Shown here: in pieces, positions 1 to 8,193 of the stretch
How positions within the stretch are numbered: the stretch's first letter is position 1
Layout of the letters: each line of letters starts with the position of its first letter
DNA from: Planctomycetota bacterium
GTDB taxonomy: Bacteria; Planctomycetota; UBA8742; UBA2392
Length of the DNA: 33,256 nt
Direction of reading: 5' to 3'
NCBI GenBank assembly: GCA_019186845.1
Contig: JABARW010000047.1
Span: 41,883-75,138, forward strand
Program-made: the position numbers and the translations under genes
The notes under the pieces: generated by a model
Told to the model about the DNA's origin: nothing
The model's database searches: none
What the model saw: the letters and a program-made list of their open reading frames with translations, nothing else

Positions 1-605
1 ACGTCAAAGCCGAGGCGCTCGTTATGCGCATTGATGGCGCGCAGGGCCAAAGCCACGCTCTGGGCGGCCCCTTCGCCCTGAACCTTGACCGGCACCACCG
101 TCAGCCGCACCAGCCGGTTTCGCCTTCGGGCGGTAGCGATGATGTCACGAACGGCAGCGCCCGTAGGGCTGGTGACGAGCGCGATGTGCAGCGGAAACTC
201 GGGCAGCGGCCGCTTGCGCGAGGCCTCAAAGAGTCCCTCGGCCCGCAGCCGCTCATACATCTGCTGGAAGGCGAGCTGAAGGGCTCCGGTACCCTTGGGT
301 GCGACACTGGTGGCCACGAGGCTGTACTCGCCGCGCCGGGCATAGACGTCGATCTTGCCGGCAATCGTGACTTCTAGGCCGTCCTGCAACCTGAATTTCA
401 GGCGCTCGAATGTCGTGCGCCAGATAATGAGCTTGACCTGGGCATCGGCATCCTTGAGCGAGCAGTAAACGTGGCCTGAGCCGTGGGCGCCTTTGAAGTT
501 GCTGATCTCGCCCGTCACCGCCACGTTGGCAAATGTAGGCTCGAGGTGGCGCTTGATACGCGCCGACAGTTCCCCCACGCTGATGGGTTCGTCGCCCCGG
601 GCCAT
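1..605 (-). CDS. xseA: Exodeoxyribonuclease VII large subunit (partial)
   Basis: Reading the minus strand from the ATG at 605 gives 201 codons open to the left edge; the C-terminal part lies outside the window. The protein begins with an OB-fold nucleic-acid-binding domain of the XseA type: residues about 8-105 include ISVGELSARIKRHLE, VTGEISNFK and GHVYCSLKD. The start of the exonuclease VII catalytic domain follows, with FPLHIALVTSPTGAAVRDII at about 140-160. Exo VII degrades single-stranded DNA together with the small subunit XseB; no xseB is visible here. The ATG overlaps the stop of the upstream EF-hand gene as TGATG, so the two are probably translationally coupled. The identification rests on several family motifs and is firm despite the truncation. 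Confidence 0.93.
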   Translation of the reverse strand, partial: MARGDEPISVGELSARIKRHLEPTFANVAVTGEISNFKGAHGSGHVYCSLKDADAQVKLIIWRTTFERLKFRLQDGLEVTIAGKIDVYARRGEYSLVATSVAPKGTGALQLAFQQMYERLRAEGLFEASRKRPLPEFPLHIALVTSPTGAAVRDIIATARRRNRLVRLTVVPVKVQGEGAAQSVALALRAINAHNERLGFD

Positions 606-1522
606 CAGTTCACCGCCACAAAGAGCTTGCCGTTCAGCTTCATGCCCAAGGCCTTCTGCGCCTCTTCATTGCCGGGCTGAAACACCAGCACGCGGCGAAA
701 GAACGTCTGCGCGTCATCCTTGAGTCCCAGGCGCAGGCTCTCCCGGGCCAGCTCAAGCTGCGCATCGACGTCAGACAACCGCGCCGCCTGAACCCGGCGC
801 ATGAACCTGGCACGGGCATGCTCGTCGTCGTACTCGACGTCGGACACCGTCGCGCGGTCGTAAGTGGTCAGGCGGCGGTTGTCCGTCAGCACGTAAAGCT
901 TGCCGTCCGCCAGCTTGTCATCCACGGCGGCCTGGCTGGTGTCGCCCTCTCGAACGAAGCCTTCAGCAATACGGCCGTCCTTGAAGCGGACGCGGCCATA
1001 ACGCTTGAGGTAGCGCCGTTCAAAATAGGTGCCCGCCCAGGGAAGCTGCTGTTGCTTGAGCGCGGCAAGCTCCGCAAGAATCCACTCGCGCTGATGGGGG
1101 TTCGCCTTGACCTTTACGGAGTCAATCTCGATTTCGACCAGCCCCTGCTCAGCGTCGGTTTCCTTTTCCTTCAGGCGGTCCTGCTTCTTTTCATCCTGCT
1201 CGAAGATGCGGGCGTCAGACTCGGTGATGAACTTGTCCCGGTCAGCGTCGAGCCGACTGAAGGCCTCCACCACGTCCAGCGTGTGAAACAGGTCCAGTTT
1301 GGCCTTGTCGTAGGCCTCACGGAACTCGTCCTGGCTCACGCGGCCGTCACGGTCCTTGTCGTGGTCCTTCAGGTATTCGCGCACTACCTCCGAAAAGCGA
1401 CGCACGCGGAAGTCCTTCGAAGCCACGGTCCGAGGCTGGCGCGTGAGATAGAGTCCGGCGGCGGCCGCGCCCAGAACGCCCAGCAGGGCCACTGTAACGA
1501 GAAGCATCACCTTGGCGTTCAT
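605..1522 (-). CDS. Membrane-anchored EF-hand protein of unknown function
   Basis: 305 aa. Residues 4-27 form one hydrophobic N-terminal helix (uncleaved signal or anchor), so the rest probably lies outside the cytoplasm. Two EF-hand loops follow. Loop 55-66 has D55, D57, D59, G60 and E66 in the canonical calcium positions. Loop 92-103 has D92, D94 and D96 but ends in D103 instead of Glu. A charged, probably helical stretch covers about 105-165. A middle region (about 165-235) has SH3-like beta character, and a TPR-like C-terminus (about 245-295) contains LGLKDDAQTFFRRVLVFQPGNEEAQKALG. An AGGA motif lies 8-9 nt before the ATG. The gene overlaps xseA by one base, although no known link joins such a protein to exonuclease VII. 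I do not recognise a named family. Confidence 0.75.
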   Translation of the reverse strand: MNAKVMLLVTVALLGVLGAAAAGLYLTRQPRTVASKDFRVRRFSEVVREYLKDHDKDRDGRVSQDEFREAYDKAKLDLFHTLDVVEAFSRLDADRDKFITESDARIFEQDEKKQDRLKEKETDAEQGLVEIEIDSVKVKANPHQREWILAELAALKQQQLPWAGTYFERRYLKRYGRVRFKDGRIAEGFVREGDTSQAAVDDKLADGKLYVLTDNRRLTTYDRATVSDVEYDDEHARARFMRRVQAARLSDVDAQLELARESLRLGLKDDAQTFFRRVLVFQPGNEEAQKALGMKLNGKLFVAVN

Positions 1523-1660
1523 GGTGTGTGTCCTGCGGGGCCCCGGGGGCTCGTACGCCCGCCGGATGACTCGTTGGCTGAGGGGGCCAAGCTCACCAGA
1601 AGTCTAACAAGGGTTCACCATACTGGCACATCCCGCTCGGCACTGTCACAATACCCTGCC

Positions 1661-2830
1661 ATGGGAAGGGCGCTGATCACGCTGCTGATACTGCTCTGGC
1701 CGGCATACCATTGCCAGGCCGACCCCCGGGGCCAGCCCAGCGATGCCGCGGCGGCAGCAGCCGCAGCCGATATCGCCGACGCCCTGCTCTCGAGGGATGC
1801 GGCGCTTTATGACCGCGGCATGTCGGAACTTCAAAGCGCCCAGGGCAAGGTATGCGAGGCCCTCGGCCGGGAAATTGTCGCACGAGGCGTCCGTGAATCG
1901 GAGAGCTTGCTTGCGTCCGTGGCCGTCAGCCGCGCCCCCAACGCCCTGATCGCGGCCATGGTCGCGCTGGAGAGTGACTCGCGCGAAGTGCAAAACGCCG
2001 CCGTGGATGCGCTGCTGGACGCACCATTTTCGGTGGCCGCACAATGCGGCGATCAGTACCTCACGGCCAAACGCCGGACGCGCCTTCTGGAGATGCTGAC
2101 CTCGCCCAAGGAGATCGCCCAGCGCTGCAACGCCATGCGGCGCAACACGGGCGGCGAAATCGTGGAGAGCCCGCAACTGGCGCTCAATCTGGCCAACCTG
2201 GCGGACCGCTTCTTCGGTTCCGCGGGCTTCAACGCCGGACTGAGAGGCATCGCAGCGGTCATGCTGGGAAGCGACGTAGCCTACCCCGAGCAGGTCGTGC
2301 CGCCTCCACCCGCCCGCCCCGGCGAGAGCACGCAGGAGATCGAACGGCGCCAAAAGGAATATGCGGTCGCGCTGGCGGCTTACGAGGCCAAGGTTGCCGT
2401 CTTCGAGCAGGATAAGCGCACGCGCGCAGCGGCAGCCGCGCTGTTCAGCTCAATCTGGATTGCAGATCTGACCCAATTCAACTACGTGGTGGACAGCAAC
2501 TTTCGCGCCCGTGAGCGCGCCGTCCAGAGCATCTACCGGGCCCTCGATAACATGGAGAAGCAGCAGGTCGAACTCGAGGGCCGCAAGTACAACGGCATGC
2601 GCTGCGGCGATTACCTGATGAGCCTCTGGAGCGCCGACGTGGCGGACGTAAAGGCCGCCGCCTATCTGCGGCTGCGCGCCATGTCCGGCGAGAATGTCGC
2701 TTTGTTTGGCGAGGGCTATGCTCAGGCCGTGGCCGAGCACAACAGCCTCAACCGCCGTGAGCTGGCCGAACTGCGCAAGAAGCTCAAGGCGTGGTGGACG
2801 AAATACCGCGCCGACACCGAAGCGCGCTGA
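1661..2830 (+). CDS. Secreted alpha-helical (HEAT-like) protein of unknown function
   Basis: 389 aa from the ATG at 1661. The frame is open further upstream to 818, but that part is antisense to the EF-hand gene. The ATG at 1661 is followed directly by a good signal peptide (residues 1-20, hydrophobic LITLLILLW core, likely cleavage after CQA). An alanine run follows at about 28-36. The protein then has helical repeats resembling HEAT units, for example residues about 85-120 with ALIAAMVALESDSREVQNAA, a Pro-rich segment near residue 210 and a long charged helix (about 220-250). No catalytic motif is visible. It converges with the peroxidase gene, with 25 bases between the stops. It is probably periplasmic; function unknown. 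Confidence 0.72.
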   Translation: MGRALITLLILLWPAYHCQADPRGQPSDAAAAAAAADIADALLSRDAALYDRGMSELQSAQGKVCEALGREIVARGVRESESLLASVAVSRAPNALIAAMVALESDSREVQNAAVDALLDAPFSVAAQCGDQYLTAKRRTRLLEMLTSPKEIAQRCNAMRRNTGGEIVESPQLALNLANLADRFFGSAGFNAGLRGIAAVMLGSDVAYPEQVVPPPPARPGESTQEIERRQKEYAVALAAYEAKVAVFEQDKRTRAAAAALFSSIWIADLTQFNYVVDSNFRARERAVQSIYRALDNMEKQQVELEGRKYNGMRCGDYLMSLWSADVADVKAAAYLRLRAMSGENVALFGEGYAQAVAEHNSLNRRELAELRKKLKAWWTKYRADTEAR

Positions 2831-2855
2831 CTTCGCCCACCACGCCATTTTCCCG

Positions 2856-4535
2856 CTAATGCTGATCCACGGGCAGCCCCGAAGGCACCGTAGCCGGAAT
2901 GTCCTGCAACCGCTGCACGAAGGCAGGATCCGTCAAGGCCTGGAGAAAGGCCACAAGATCGGCCTGCTCGCCCTGGCTGAGGTCGCCTGGCACCTGGAGA
3001 AACAGCGGGGAGAGATTGTTCAGCACTCCAGCCACGGGCAGCAGCGTGGGCGCAAGGTCCGCCGCCTGCAGCATGTTCTGGCCGGTGTAGTTCTGCGTGC
3101 TCTGCTGCTTGTTGCGATAATGCACCACCACTTCGTTCAAGGTTGAGAACGCGCCGTTATGCATGTAGGGCGCGGTCGCGCCAACGTTGCGCAATGGCGG
3201 TACCCGGAACTGGTAGCGGTTGGCCGCCTGCCCCGTCACGTTCTCAAAGCCGAAGTCCTCTCGGCCTGAGGGACCATTACCAAGGCCGGGGCCGAACTGG
3301 GGCACGCCCAGATTGTGCGTTGTGAAGTTGCTCAGAAGGGGACCGTTGTGGCAGGTGTCGCACTGCGCGCGGCCAAAGAACAGTAGCGCGCCACGCTTCT
3401 GCGAATCCGTCATGGCGGTAACGTCGCCGCGCAGGTAGCGGTCCCAGGCGGAATTGATGTAGGTCTGGGAACGCTCGTACTGCGCAATGGCCCGGCCGAG
3501 GTTGTTTACCGTCATGCCCACCTCGGGAGAACCCGCGGGAAACGCCGCATTGAAGCGCGTCACGTAATCGGAGACGGCCTGGAGCCGGGTCAGCAGCGCC
3601 TGGCGGTAGGCAATGTTCGACAACCCGTCCAGGGCGTGGCCGCTGCCCCGCATTTCCGTCAAGTTTACGAGGGGAAACAGGGCCTGGGCTTCGTCCGGCG
3701 CCAGGTTCATCTGGCCCTCGGGCGTATTCACAAAGTTGGGCGGCGGGGGAGGCGGAGAACCGGGCTGAGGTGGAGGAGGCAGAGGCCGTTCAATGCGCTT
3801 GTCCCAGAACATCGCCGGCTGCAGGTGCGTGGCGAAAACGGGCTGGGCGTTGCGCGGAACAAAGACCCTCTGGGGATGATTGCGGCCCGGACCCACGCTC
3901 CCCATCGAGGCCGCGCCGACACCGTCAACGCCCACCGACAGATTCAGTGAATCACCGAAGTTTTCCGTGGGGTGGTGGCAGGTGGCGCAGGCCACGTCCT
4001 GCTTGCCGCTCAGTATTTTGTCGAAGAACAGCAACCGGCCGAGTTCGACCTGGCTCTGGTTCAGCAGCGGCAGGCTGGCGGTGCTCAGGCCGGTGATCTG
4101 CTTTTGAGCGATCACGTTGCGCAGGTTCTGCTCAATCTGGGGATTACCGGCCGGGGCGGCGATGTTCACGATGAACTGGCGCGAGGTGGTGGCGCTGGCG
4201 TCGCTCACCTCAATCGTGAAGGTGAATTGGCCGTTGGCGCTGGGTGTGCCGCTGAGGGTGGTCAGGTTCGAGGTGGATGTCAGATCAACACCCAGGCCCG
4301 GCGGCAGGTTGCCGTTGACATTCCAGGCATAGGGCGCCGTGCCGCCGGAGGCTTGAATGTCCACGGTGTAGGGCACATTCAGCGTTCCGCCAGGCAGGTT
4401 GACGGCCGCCAGTGAAAGGGCTGGCGACGTTTGGCCCCCTTGGCCGCCGGAAGACGAACCGGAGCCGGAGGGAGGCTGGCATCCGCCCAGGGCCAGGGCC
4501 GCCAAACACAGAACAATCCAGGGTGCAGTGCGCAT
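2856..4535 (-). CDS. Di-heme cytochrome c peroxidase family lipoprotein with Ig-like domain
   Basis: 559 aa. The signal peptide ends in a lipobox (LGGC, Cys19), so it is predicted to be a membrane-anchored lipoprotein. A Gly/Ser linker follows. Residues about 40-125 form a He_PIG-type putative Ig domain (GGTAPYAWNVNGNLPPGL and LSGTPSANGQFTFTIEVSD). The remainder is a CcpA/MauG-like di-heme domain with heme c motifs C183-A-T-C-H187 and C392-D-T-C-H396. Family members reduce H2O2 in the periplasm with electrons from c-type cytochromes, or carry out MauG-type oxidations; which applies here cannot be read from sequence. A polyproline insert at about 252-266 (LPPPPQPGSPPPPPP) is unusual. The gene lies 113 bp downstream of the ThiF-like gene on the same strand. 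No pairing partner such as methylamine dehydrogenase is nearby. Confidence 0.9.
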   Translation of the reverse strand: MRTAPWIVLCLAALALGGCQPPSGSGSSSGGQGGQTSPALSLAAVNLPGGTLNVPYTVDIQASGGTAPYAWNVNGNLPPGLGVDLTSTSNLTTLSGTPSANGQFTFTIEVSDASATTSRQFIVNIAAPAGNPQIEQNLRNVIAQKQITGLSTASLPLLNQSQVELGRLLFFDKILSGKQDVACATCHHPTENFGDSLNLSVGVDGVGAASMGSVGPGRNHPQRVFVPRNAQPVFATHLQPAMFWDKRIERPLPPPPQPGSPPPPPPNFVNTPEGQMNLAPDEAQALFPLVNLTEMRGSGHALDGLSNIAYRQALLTRLQAVSDYVTRFNAAFPAGSPEVGMTVNNLGRAIAQYERSQTYINSAWDRYLRGDVTAMTDSQKRGALLFFGRAQCDTCHNGPLLSNFTTHNLGVPQFGPGLGNGPSGREDFGFENVTGQAANRYQFRVPPLRNVGATAPYMHNGAFSTLNEVVVHYRNKQQSTQNYTGQNMLQAADLAPTLLPVAGVLNNLSPLFLQVPGDLSQGEQADLVAFLQALTDPAFVQRLQDIPATVPSGLPVDQH

Positions 4536-4648
4536 GAGGTTCTCGAGCTAGGCGCGGCGGGGTCCGCGCCGATTACGGGGCTCGAATTCTTCACGCTTGA
4601 AGTGTTCTCCGATTCACGCGAAAAATCGAAGAAACGGCGTCCCCTGCA

Positions 4649-5653
4649 TCAGCCAACCCAGCGGGCGTAGAGCGAGCGTGCCCGCACCTCGTCGCTGGTG
4701 CCATGCACCAGGCCGCGCCCATCGGCAAACAAGGTCAGTTCAAGGTCGCCGTCTTTGAGTTGCAGAAGATACTCGCTTTCCAGTTTTACCGCCCCCGCCT
4801 CGCGCAAGCGGGCGCGCTGGGCGACGAAGTCAAAGACACCTTGCGGGCGAATCTGAACGCTGTGCCGGCCGCACAGAACGGCCGTGCGCAACCCGCGGCG
4901 ACCCTCCAGGAAATCCCACCGACGTTCCTGGCACACCGGGCAACCCGCGCGAGGCCTGGACGCGTCAAGGCTGGTGCGCTCCCCGCTCCAGAGGTCCACA
5001 CTGAACATGCGGCGAAACAGGGCGGCGGGATTGCCGCTCAGTATCTTCAAGGCCACCACGCTGGACCACGCCACGGCCTGAAGCACCGCGGGCATGATGA
5101 CTCCGGCCGTCTCGCAGGTCTCCCCTCCCGCCTGAGGCGGCTCCTCCAGCAGGCAGGCCAGGCAGGCCCCGCCGGGCAGAACGGGCATGCAGGCCGCGCG
5201 GCTGGAGACGCAGGCTGCATAGACCCAGGGCACCTCCCACTTCACGCAGGCCTCATTGACCAGAAACCGCGTGTCGAAGTTGTCCGTAGCGTCGAGCACC
5301 AGGTCGTGGGCGCGCACCAGTTCTTCGGCGTTGGCCGGGCCGAATTCGCCGACCAGCGCCTGAACGCGACAAGCGGAGTTGATTGCCTGCAGGTGGCGCG
5401 CGGCGGCAACGGCCTTGGGCATCGATTGGCGAACGTCGGCTTCAGTGAACAAGCCCTGGCGCTGCAGGTTGCTTTCCTCGACGATGTCACGGTCGATGAG
5501 CAGCAGGCGGCCGACGCCGGCACGGGCGCAGAACTCTGCCAGGTGGCTGCCAAGTGCCCCGCAGCCCACCAGCAGCACCCGTGAGGCGGCAATCCTTGCC
5601 TGACCCTCGGGGCCGATGGGCGCAAACAGCTCCTGTCGGGAATAGCGCGACAT
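4649..5653 (-). CDS. ThiF/MoeB/HesA-family sulfur-carrier adenylyltransferase
   Basis: 334 aa E1-like enzyme. The ATP-binding loop GCGALGS is at 30-36, DRDIVEESNLQRQ at 54-66 and DATDNFDTR at 121-129. The zinc cysteines are C164-x2-C167 and C238-x2-C241, and the ThiF/MoeB cysteine motif CETAGV starts at C180. Such enzymes adenylate the C-terminal Gly-Gly of a ubiquitin-like sulfur carrier (ThiS or MoaD) for thiamin or molybdopterin synthesis. There is no rhodanese domain. The last ~65 residues (about 270-334, with ELTLFADGRGLVHGT) match the short C-terminal extension seen in some stand-alone MoeB/ThiF proteins. No thiS, moaD or other cofactor gene is adjacent, so the thiamin or molybdopterin assignment stays open. 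Confidence 0.9.
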   Translation of the reverse strand: MSRYSRQELFAPIGPEGQARIAASRVLLVGCGALGSHLAEFCARAGVGRLLLIDRDIVEESNLQRQGLFTEADVRQSMPKAVAAARHLQAINSACRVQALVGEFGPANAEELVRAHDLVLDATDNFDTRFLVNEACVKWEVPWVYAACVSSRAACMPVLPGGACLACLLEEPPQAGGETCETAGVIMPAVLQAVAWSSVVALKILSGNPAALFRRMFSVDLWSGERTSLDASRPRAGCPVCQERRWDFLEGRRGLRTAVLCGRHSVQIRPQGVFDFVAQRARLREAGAVKLESEYLLQLKDGDLELTLFADGRGLVHGTSDEVRARSLYARWVG

Positions 5654-5713
5654 GGCGGCATTATGCCGACCGGGGGGGCCGGCGACATCGGATTAGCGGC
5701 GGTGAACTGCTGT

Positions 5714-5757
5714 GATATACTTCCGGCTTCGGGCCGGGATAGCTGAACATCGGAGAG
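5714..5757 (+). promoter_or_regulatory. Possible promoter -10, leader hairpin and RBS of the beta-propeller gene
   Basis: A TATACT hexamer at 5716-5721 could be a sigma70-type -10; no convincing -35 lies 16-18 bases upstream. It is followed by a CCGGC/GCCGG hairpin (5723-5737). A good Shine-Dalgarno sequence, GGAGAG at 5752-5757, sits 6 bases before the ATG at 5764. The RBS is solid; the promoter is weak inference. Confidence 0.35.
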
Positions 5758-5763
5758 ACCAAC

Positions 5764-7176
5764 ATGCAGCGAACCACATGGGTTCTTGGTGCCGTCGTGC
5801 TGGCGCTGGTGGCCTTGGTATCGGGTCAGGAGCCCAACGCTCAGGAGGGCGAGTCCAAGCCGGATACCAAGGGCGTCAAGATCAACAAGATCGGGCGCGT
5901 TGCCGATGGCCATCTGATCGTGGTTCACACCGCTGGGGGAGTCGCCTCCCTGGATGTCTATGACCCTGTGGCCAGGAAGGAAGTTGCCAACCTGGCCAAG
6001 TTCCCCCAGGGCGTGGGTGTGGACCATGTGGCCATTTCGCCGGATCGCAAGCGCGTAGCCTTCGCCTCACAGCTCAACAACCAGATGTCCCTGATCTCCT
6101 GGAACATTTTCGTGATCGAGTGCGAATCCGGAGCGTTGAACCAATTGACGCCCGACGAAGCTACCAACGAAGGATTGGCCAAGCCCCGCACGGGCACCGG
6201 CCGCGCCAACATCAAGGGCAAGCTGGTGTGGTTCGACGAAGAGCGTGGCGGCAAGAGCAGCCACTTCATTCACGGCAACGTGCGTATCGACGGCATCGAG
6301 GAATTGGCCATCCTCAAAGGCGACGGCACGTTTGTAATCGAGAATGTTCCGGCCAGTGAGCCCTTCTCAAGCTACCTGGTGTATGCGCGGGCCATGCTGC
6401 CTCGCACCAGCAAGCAGGAAATGACAACAGCCCAGGGCTCGCTGGCTGTCACGGTCAAACCCGGAGAAACCAAGGACATCGGCGAGATCAGCGTTTCTCC
6501 CCCGCGCGTAGATCTGGCCTTTGGCTATCCCACCTGGCACAAGGATGGCCTGTTCGTATCCGGCATTTCCAACGGCTACTGCGCCTACGCCGGCTATCCC
6601 AAGCTCAAGCGCGACGGCTGGCAGAAGAGTTTCCTGGACTGGACTTTCATCGACCCCTGCGGGGTGATGGCCAGCCCGGACGGCAAGTACCTCGCCGGCG
6701 CCGACAAGTGGTCCAACAACAGTGTCGAGGACTACAAGACAGCTCGCAGCATCCTGTTCTTCGACAGCAAGACAGGCAAGCCCGTCAAACGTGTGGATCT
6801 GGGCGACCCCGGCACCCTGTGGATCTCGAGCAACAACCATGGCGCATGGCTGCCGGATTCAAGCGCGGTGCTCATCCCCGGCTGGTACAGCAACTACTCA
6901 GGCGAAGAGAGCATCACCATGGCCCCCTGCCTTTACGGCGCCACACCCTCGGGCGAAGGGATGCTGGTCAAGGTATTCAAAGAAGCAGCCGGCAAGGGAA
7001 ACATTACCTGCGTCAGCCCCGATGCCACGGGCAAGATCATCTACATGCTCTTCGCCCAGAATCTGGAGAACGGAGGAACGTCCAACGATCTCTGGGCCTG
7101 GAACCGTGAAACTGACGAGACCGCCCAGATCACCCAGGTCGGAGACATTCTGAGCTTCGCCGGCTACGGTCGCTGA
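5764..7176 (+). CDS. Secreted TolB/WD40-like beta-propeller protein
   Basis: 470 aa with an N-terminal signal peptide (residues 1-21, core VLGAVVLALVALV). The mature protein has repeated beta-propeller-type segments typical of TolB-like/PD40 repeats: VDHVAISPDRKRVAFAS at about 92-108, MASPDGKYLAG at about 305-315 and WLPDSSAVLIPG at about 360-371. These are combined with a middle beta domain (about 150-250). A similar protein would be periplasmic or extracellular; the family name gives no reaction. It has its own leader and RBS and ends at a strong terminator shared with the convergent phosphatidyltransferase gene. No enzyme motif was recognised. Confidence 0.75.
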   Translation: MQRTTWVLGAVVLALVALVSGQEPNAQEGESKPDTKGVKINKIGRVADGHLIVVHTAGGVASLDVYDPVARKEVANLAKFPQGVGVDHVAISPDRKRVAFASQLNNQMSLISWNIFVIECESGALNQLTPDEATNEGLAKPRTGTGRANIKGKLVWFDEERGGKSSHFIHGNVRIDGIEELAILKGDGTFVIENVPASEPFSSYLVYARAMLPRTSKQEMTTAQGSLAVTVKPGETKDIGEISVSPPRVDLAFGYPTWHKDGLFVSGISNGYCAYAGYPKLKRDGWQKSFLDWTFIDPCGVMASPDGKYLAGADKWSNNSVEDYKTARSILFFDSKTGKPVKRVDLGDPGTLWISSNNHGAWLPDSSAVLIPGWYSNYSGEESITMAPCLYGATPSGEGMLVKVFKEAAGKGNITCVSPDATGKIIYMLFAQNLENGGTSNDLWAWNRETDETAQITQVGDILSFAGYGR

Positions 7177-7192
7177 TGCTCAAGCGTTGCAG

Positions 7193-7224
7193 AAAGCCCC
7201 GGGGGCCATGGCCCGGGGCTTTTT
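7193..7224. terminator. Bidirectional rho-independent terminator
   Basis: A perfect 9-bp stem AGCCCCGGG (7195-7203) / CCCGGGGCT (7212-7220) has an 8-base loop GGCCATGG. It is flanked by AAA on the left and TTTT on the right (7221-7224), so it can terminate in both directions. It lies between the convergent beta-propeller gene and the phosphatidyltransferase gene. Confidence 0.88.
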
Positions 7225-7805
7225 CACGCCCGGCGGGCCATGGCCACGGCGCGAAAGTAGGGCGCGATGGAACCCACGCTCAAGATCGCCGCAACGGCAA
7301 ACATGGTGAAGTTGACCCAGCGTCCCGCGGGCAGGAACTGCGGAAACCGGAACGAAATGGCCTCGCTGATGCAGACGCCGATGAGCACCACCGCCTGGGA
7401 CACGAGCTTGAGCTTGCCCCAAAACACCGCGGCCAGCACCACGCCGAACTTCGCAGCCGTGGGCCGCAGATAGACATGCTGCACCAGCTCCCGCGCCAGA
7501 AAGGGTACGGCCAGCCAGAGCGGAATGTACCCCGCCAGGCCCAGGGCCACGATGACCACCAGAAAGAACACGGCGTCTGCCAGAGGATCGAATATCTTGC
7601 CCAAATCGCTCACGTTGCCTTCCCGGCGCGCGTAATAGCCATCGAGGAAGTCCGTGATCATGGCAAAGCCGGAAGTCCAGCCTGCGGCCCATACCCCCCA
7701 TTCGCTGCGCGTGACCAGAAACGCCCCCACCACCGGCGCCAGCACAAAGCGCAGGAACGTGAAGAAGTTGGCCAGCGTCCAGAATCTCAGGGCGCTACTC
7801 CCCAT
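7224..7805 (-). CDS. CDP-alcohol phosphatidyltransferase (PgsA-like)
   Basis: 193 aa polytopic membrane protein. The signature DG-x2-AR-x8-G-x3-D-x3-D is complete, beginning DGYYARREG near residue 54 and ending KIFDPLAD. The family transfers a phosphatidyl group from CDP-diacylglycerol to an alcohol; PgsA uses glycerol-3-phosphate to make phosphatidylglycerol phosphate. Length and spacing fit bacterial PgsA, but related members use other alcohols, so the substrate is inferred. It is the last gene of a minus-strand run, 28 bp after the PII-like gene and downstream of the PlsC fusion. This suggests a phospholipid-synthesis operon. Confidence 0.88.
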   Translation of the reverse strand: MGSSALRFWTLANFFTFLRFVLAPVVGAFLVTRSEWGVWAAGWTSGFAMITDFLDGYYARREGNVSDLGKIFDPLADAVFFLVVIVALGLAGYIPLWLAVPFLARELVQHVYLRPTAAKFGVVLAAVFWGKLKLVSQAVVLIGVCISEAISFRFPQFLPAGRWVNFTMFAVAAILSVGSIAPYFRAVAMARRA

Positions 7806-7833
7806 TGCATGCCCGGGCCAGGCTTGGCGGCAC

Positions 7834-8142
7834 TCAGGGCGAGGCCGCCGGGCTTGCCTCGAAAATCCAGACCTTGCCGTCGCCCTGACGGCCCGTCCTC
7901 GCGGCGGTCAAGAGCGCGTCCAGCGCGGCCTTCAGGTTCTCGCGCATCACCGCAAACTCGATGCGCACTTTGGGCAGGAAGGCCACCGCAAAGCGGTCCT
8001 CCTTGTAATCAGTCAGGTGATCCTTCTGCCGGCCATAGCCACGGGCCTCGCAGATATACACATCGGCCACGCCGGCACCTCGCAGGGCCTGAACGCAGGC
8101 CTGGGCTTTGAAGGGACGAATGACGGCCACCACCAGCTTCAT
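7834..8142 (-). CDS. Atypical PII signal-transduction protein (GlnB-like, no Tyr51)
   Basis: 102 aa from the internal ATG at 8142, which gives the standard PII beginning MKLVVAVIRPFK. A GTG at 8163 would add seven residues. The alignment to canonical GlnB numbering is gap-free: Gln39, Lys58 and the B-loop TG-x2-GDGK (T83, G87-D88-G89-K90) are present, so ATP and 2-oxoglutarate binding is partly preserved. The T-loop keeps Tyr46, but position 51, the uridylylated Tyr in proteobacteria, is Phe. The chain stops at residue 102, so the C-loop with Arg101/Arg103 is missing. It lies between an acyltransferase fusion and a phosphatidyltransferase, with no amt or glnA nearby. It is clearly PII family, but probably not regulated by uridylylation. 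Confidence 0.9.
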   Translation of the reverse strand: MKLVVAVIRPFKAQACVQALRGAGVADVYICEARGYGRQKDHLTDYKEDRFAVAFLPKVRIEFAVMRENLKAALDALLTAARTGRQGDGKVWIFEASPAASP

Positions 8143-8193
8143 GGGCGCAGCATAGCGCGGCACAACCTGGCGTCACGGCCCTACCAGGAAACG

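Noticed and set aside
818..1660. Upstream extension of the plus-strand frame ending at 2830
   Set aside because: It is antisense to the well-supported EF-hand gene. A signal peptide and clear start occur at 1661.
4589..4602. CTTCA/TGAAG hairpin between the ThiF-like and peroxidase genes as a terminator
   Set aside because: It has a stem of only 5 bp with no T-run on either strand.
4703..5584. 293-codon open frame opposite the ThiF-like gene
   Set aside because: It is a shadow frame; every family motif is on the minus strand.
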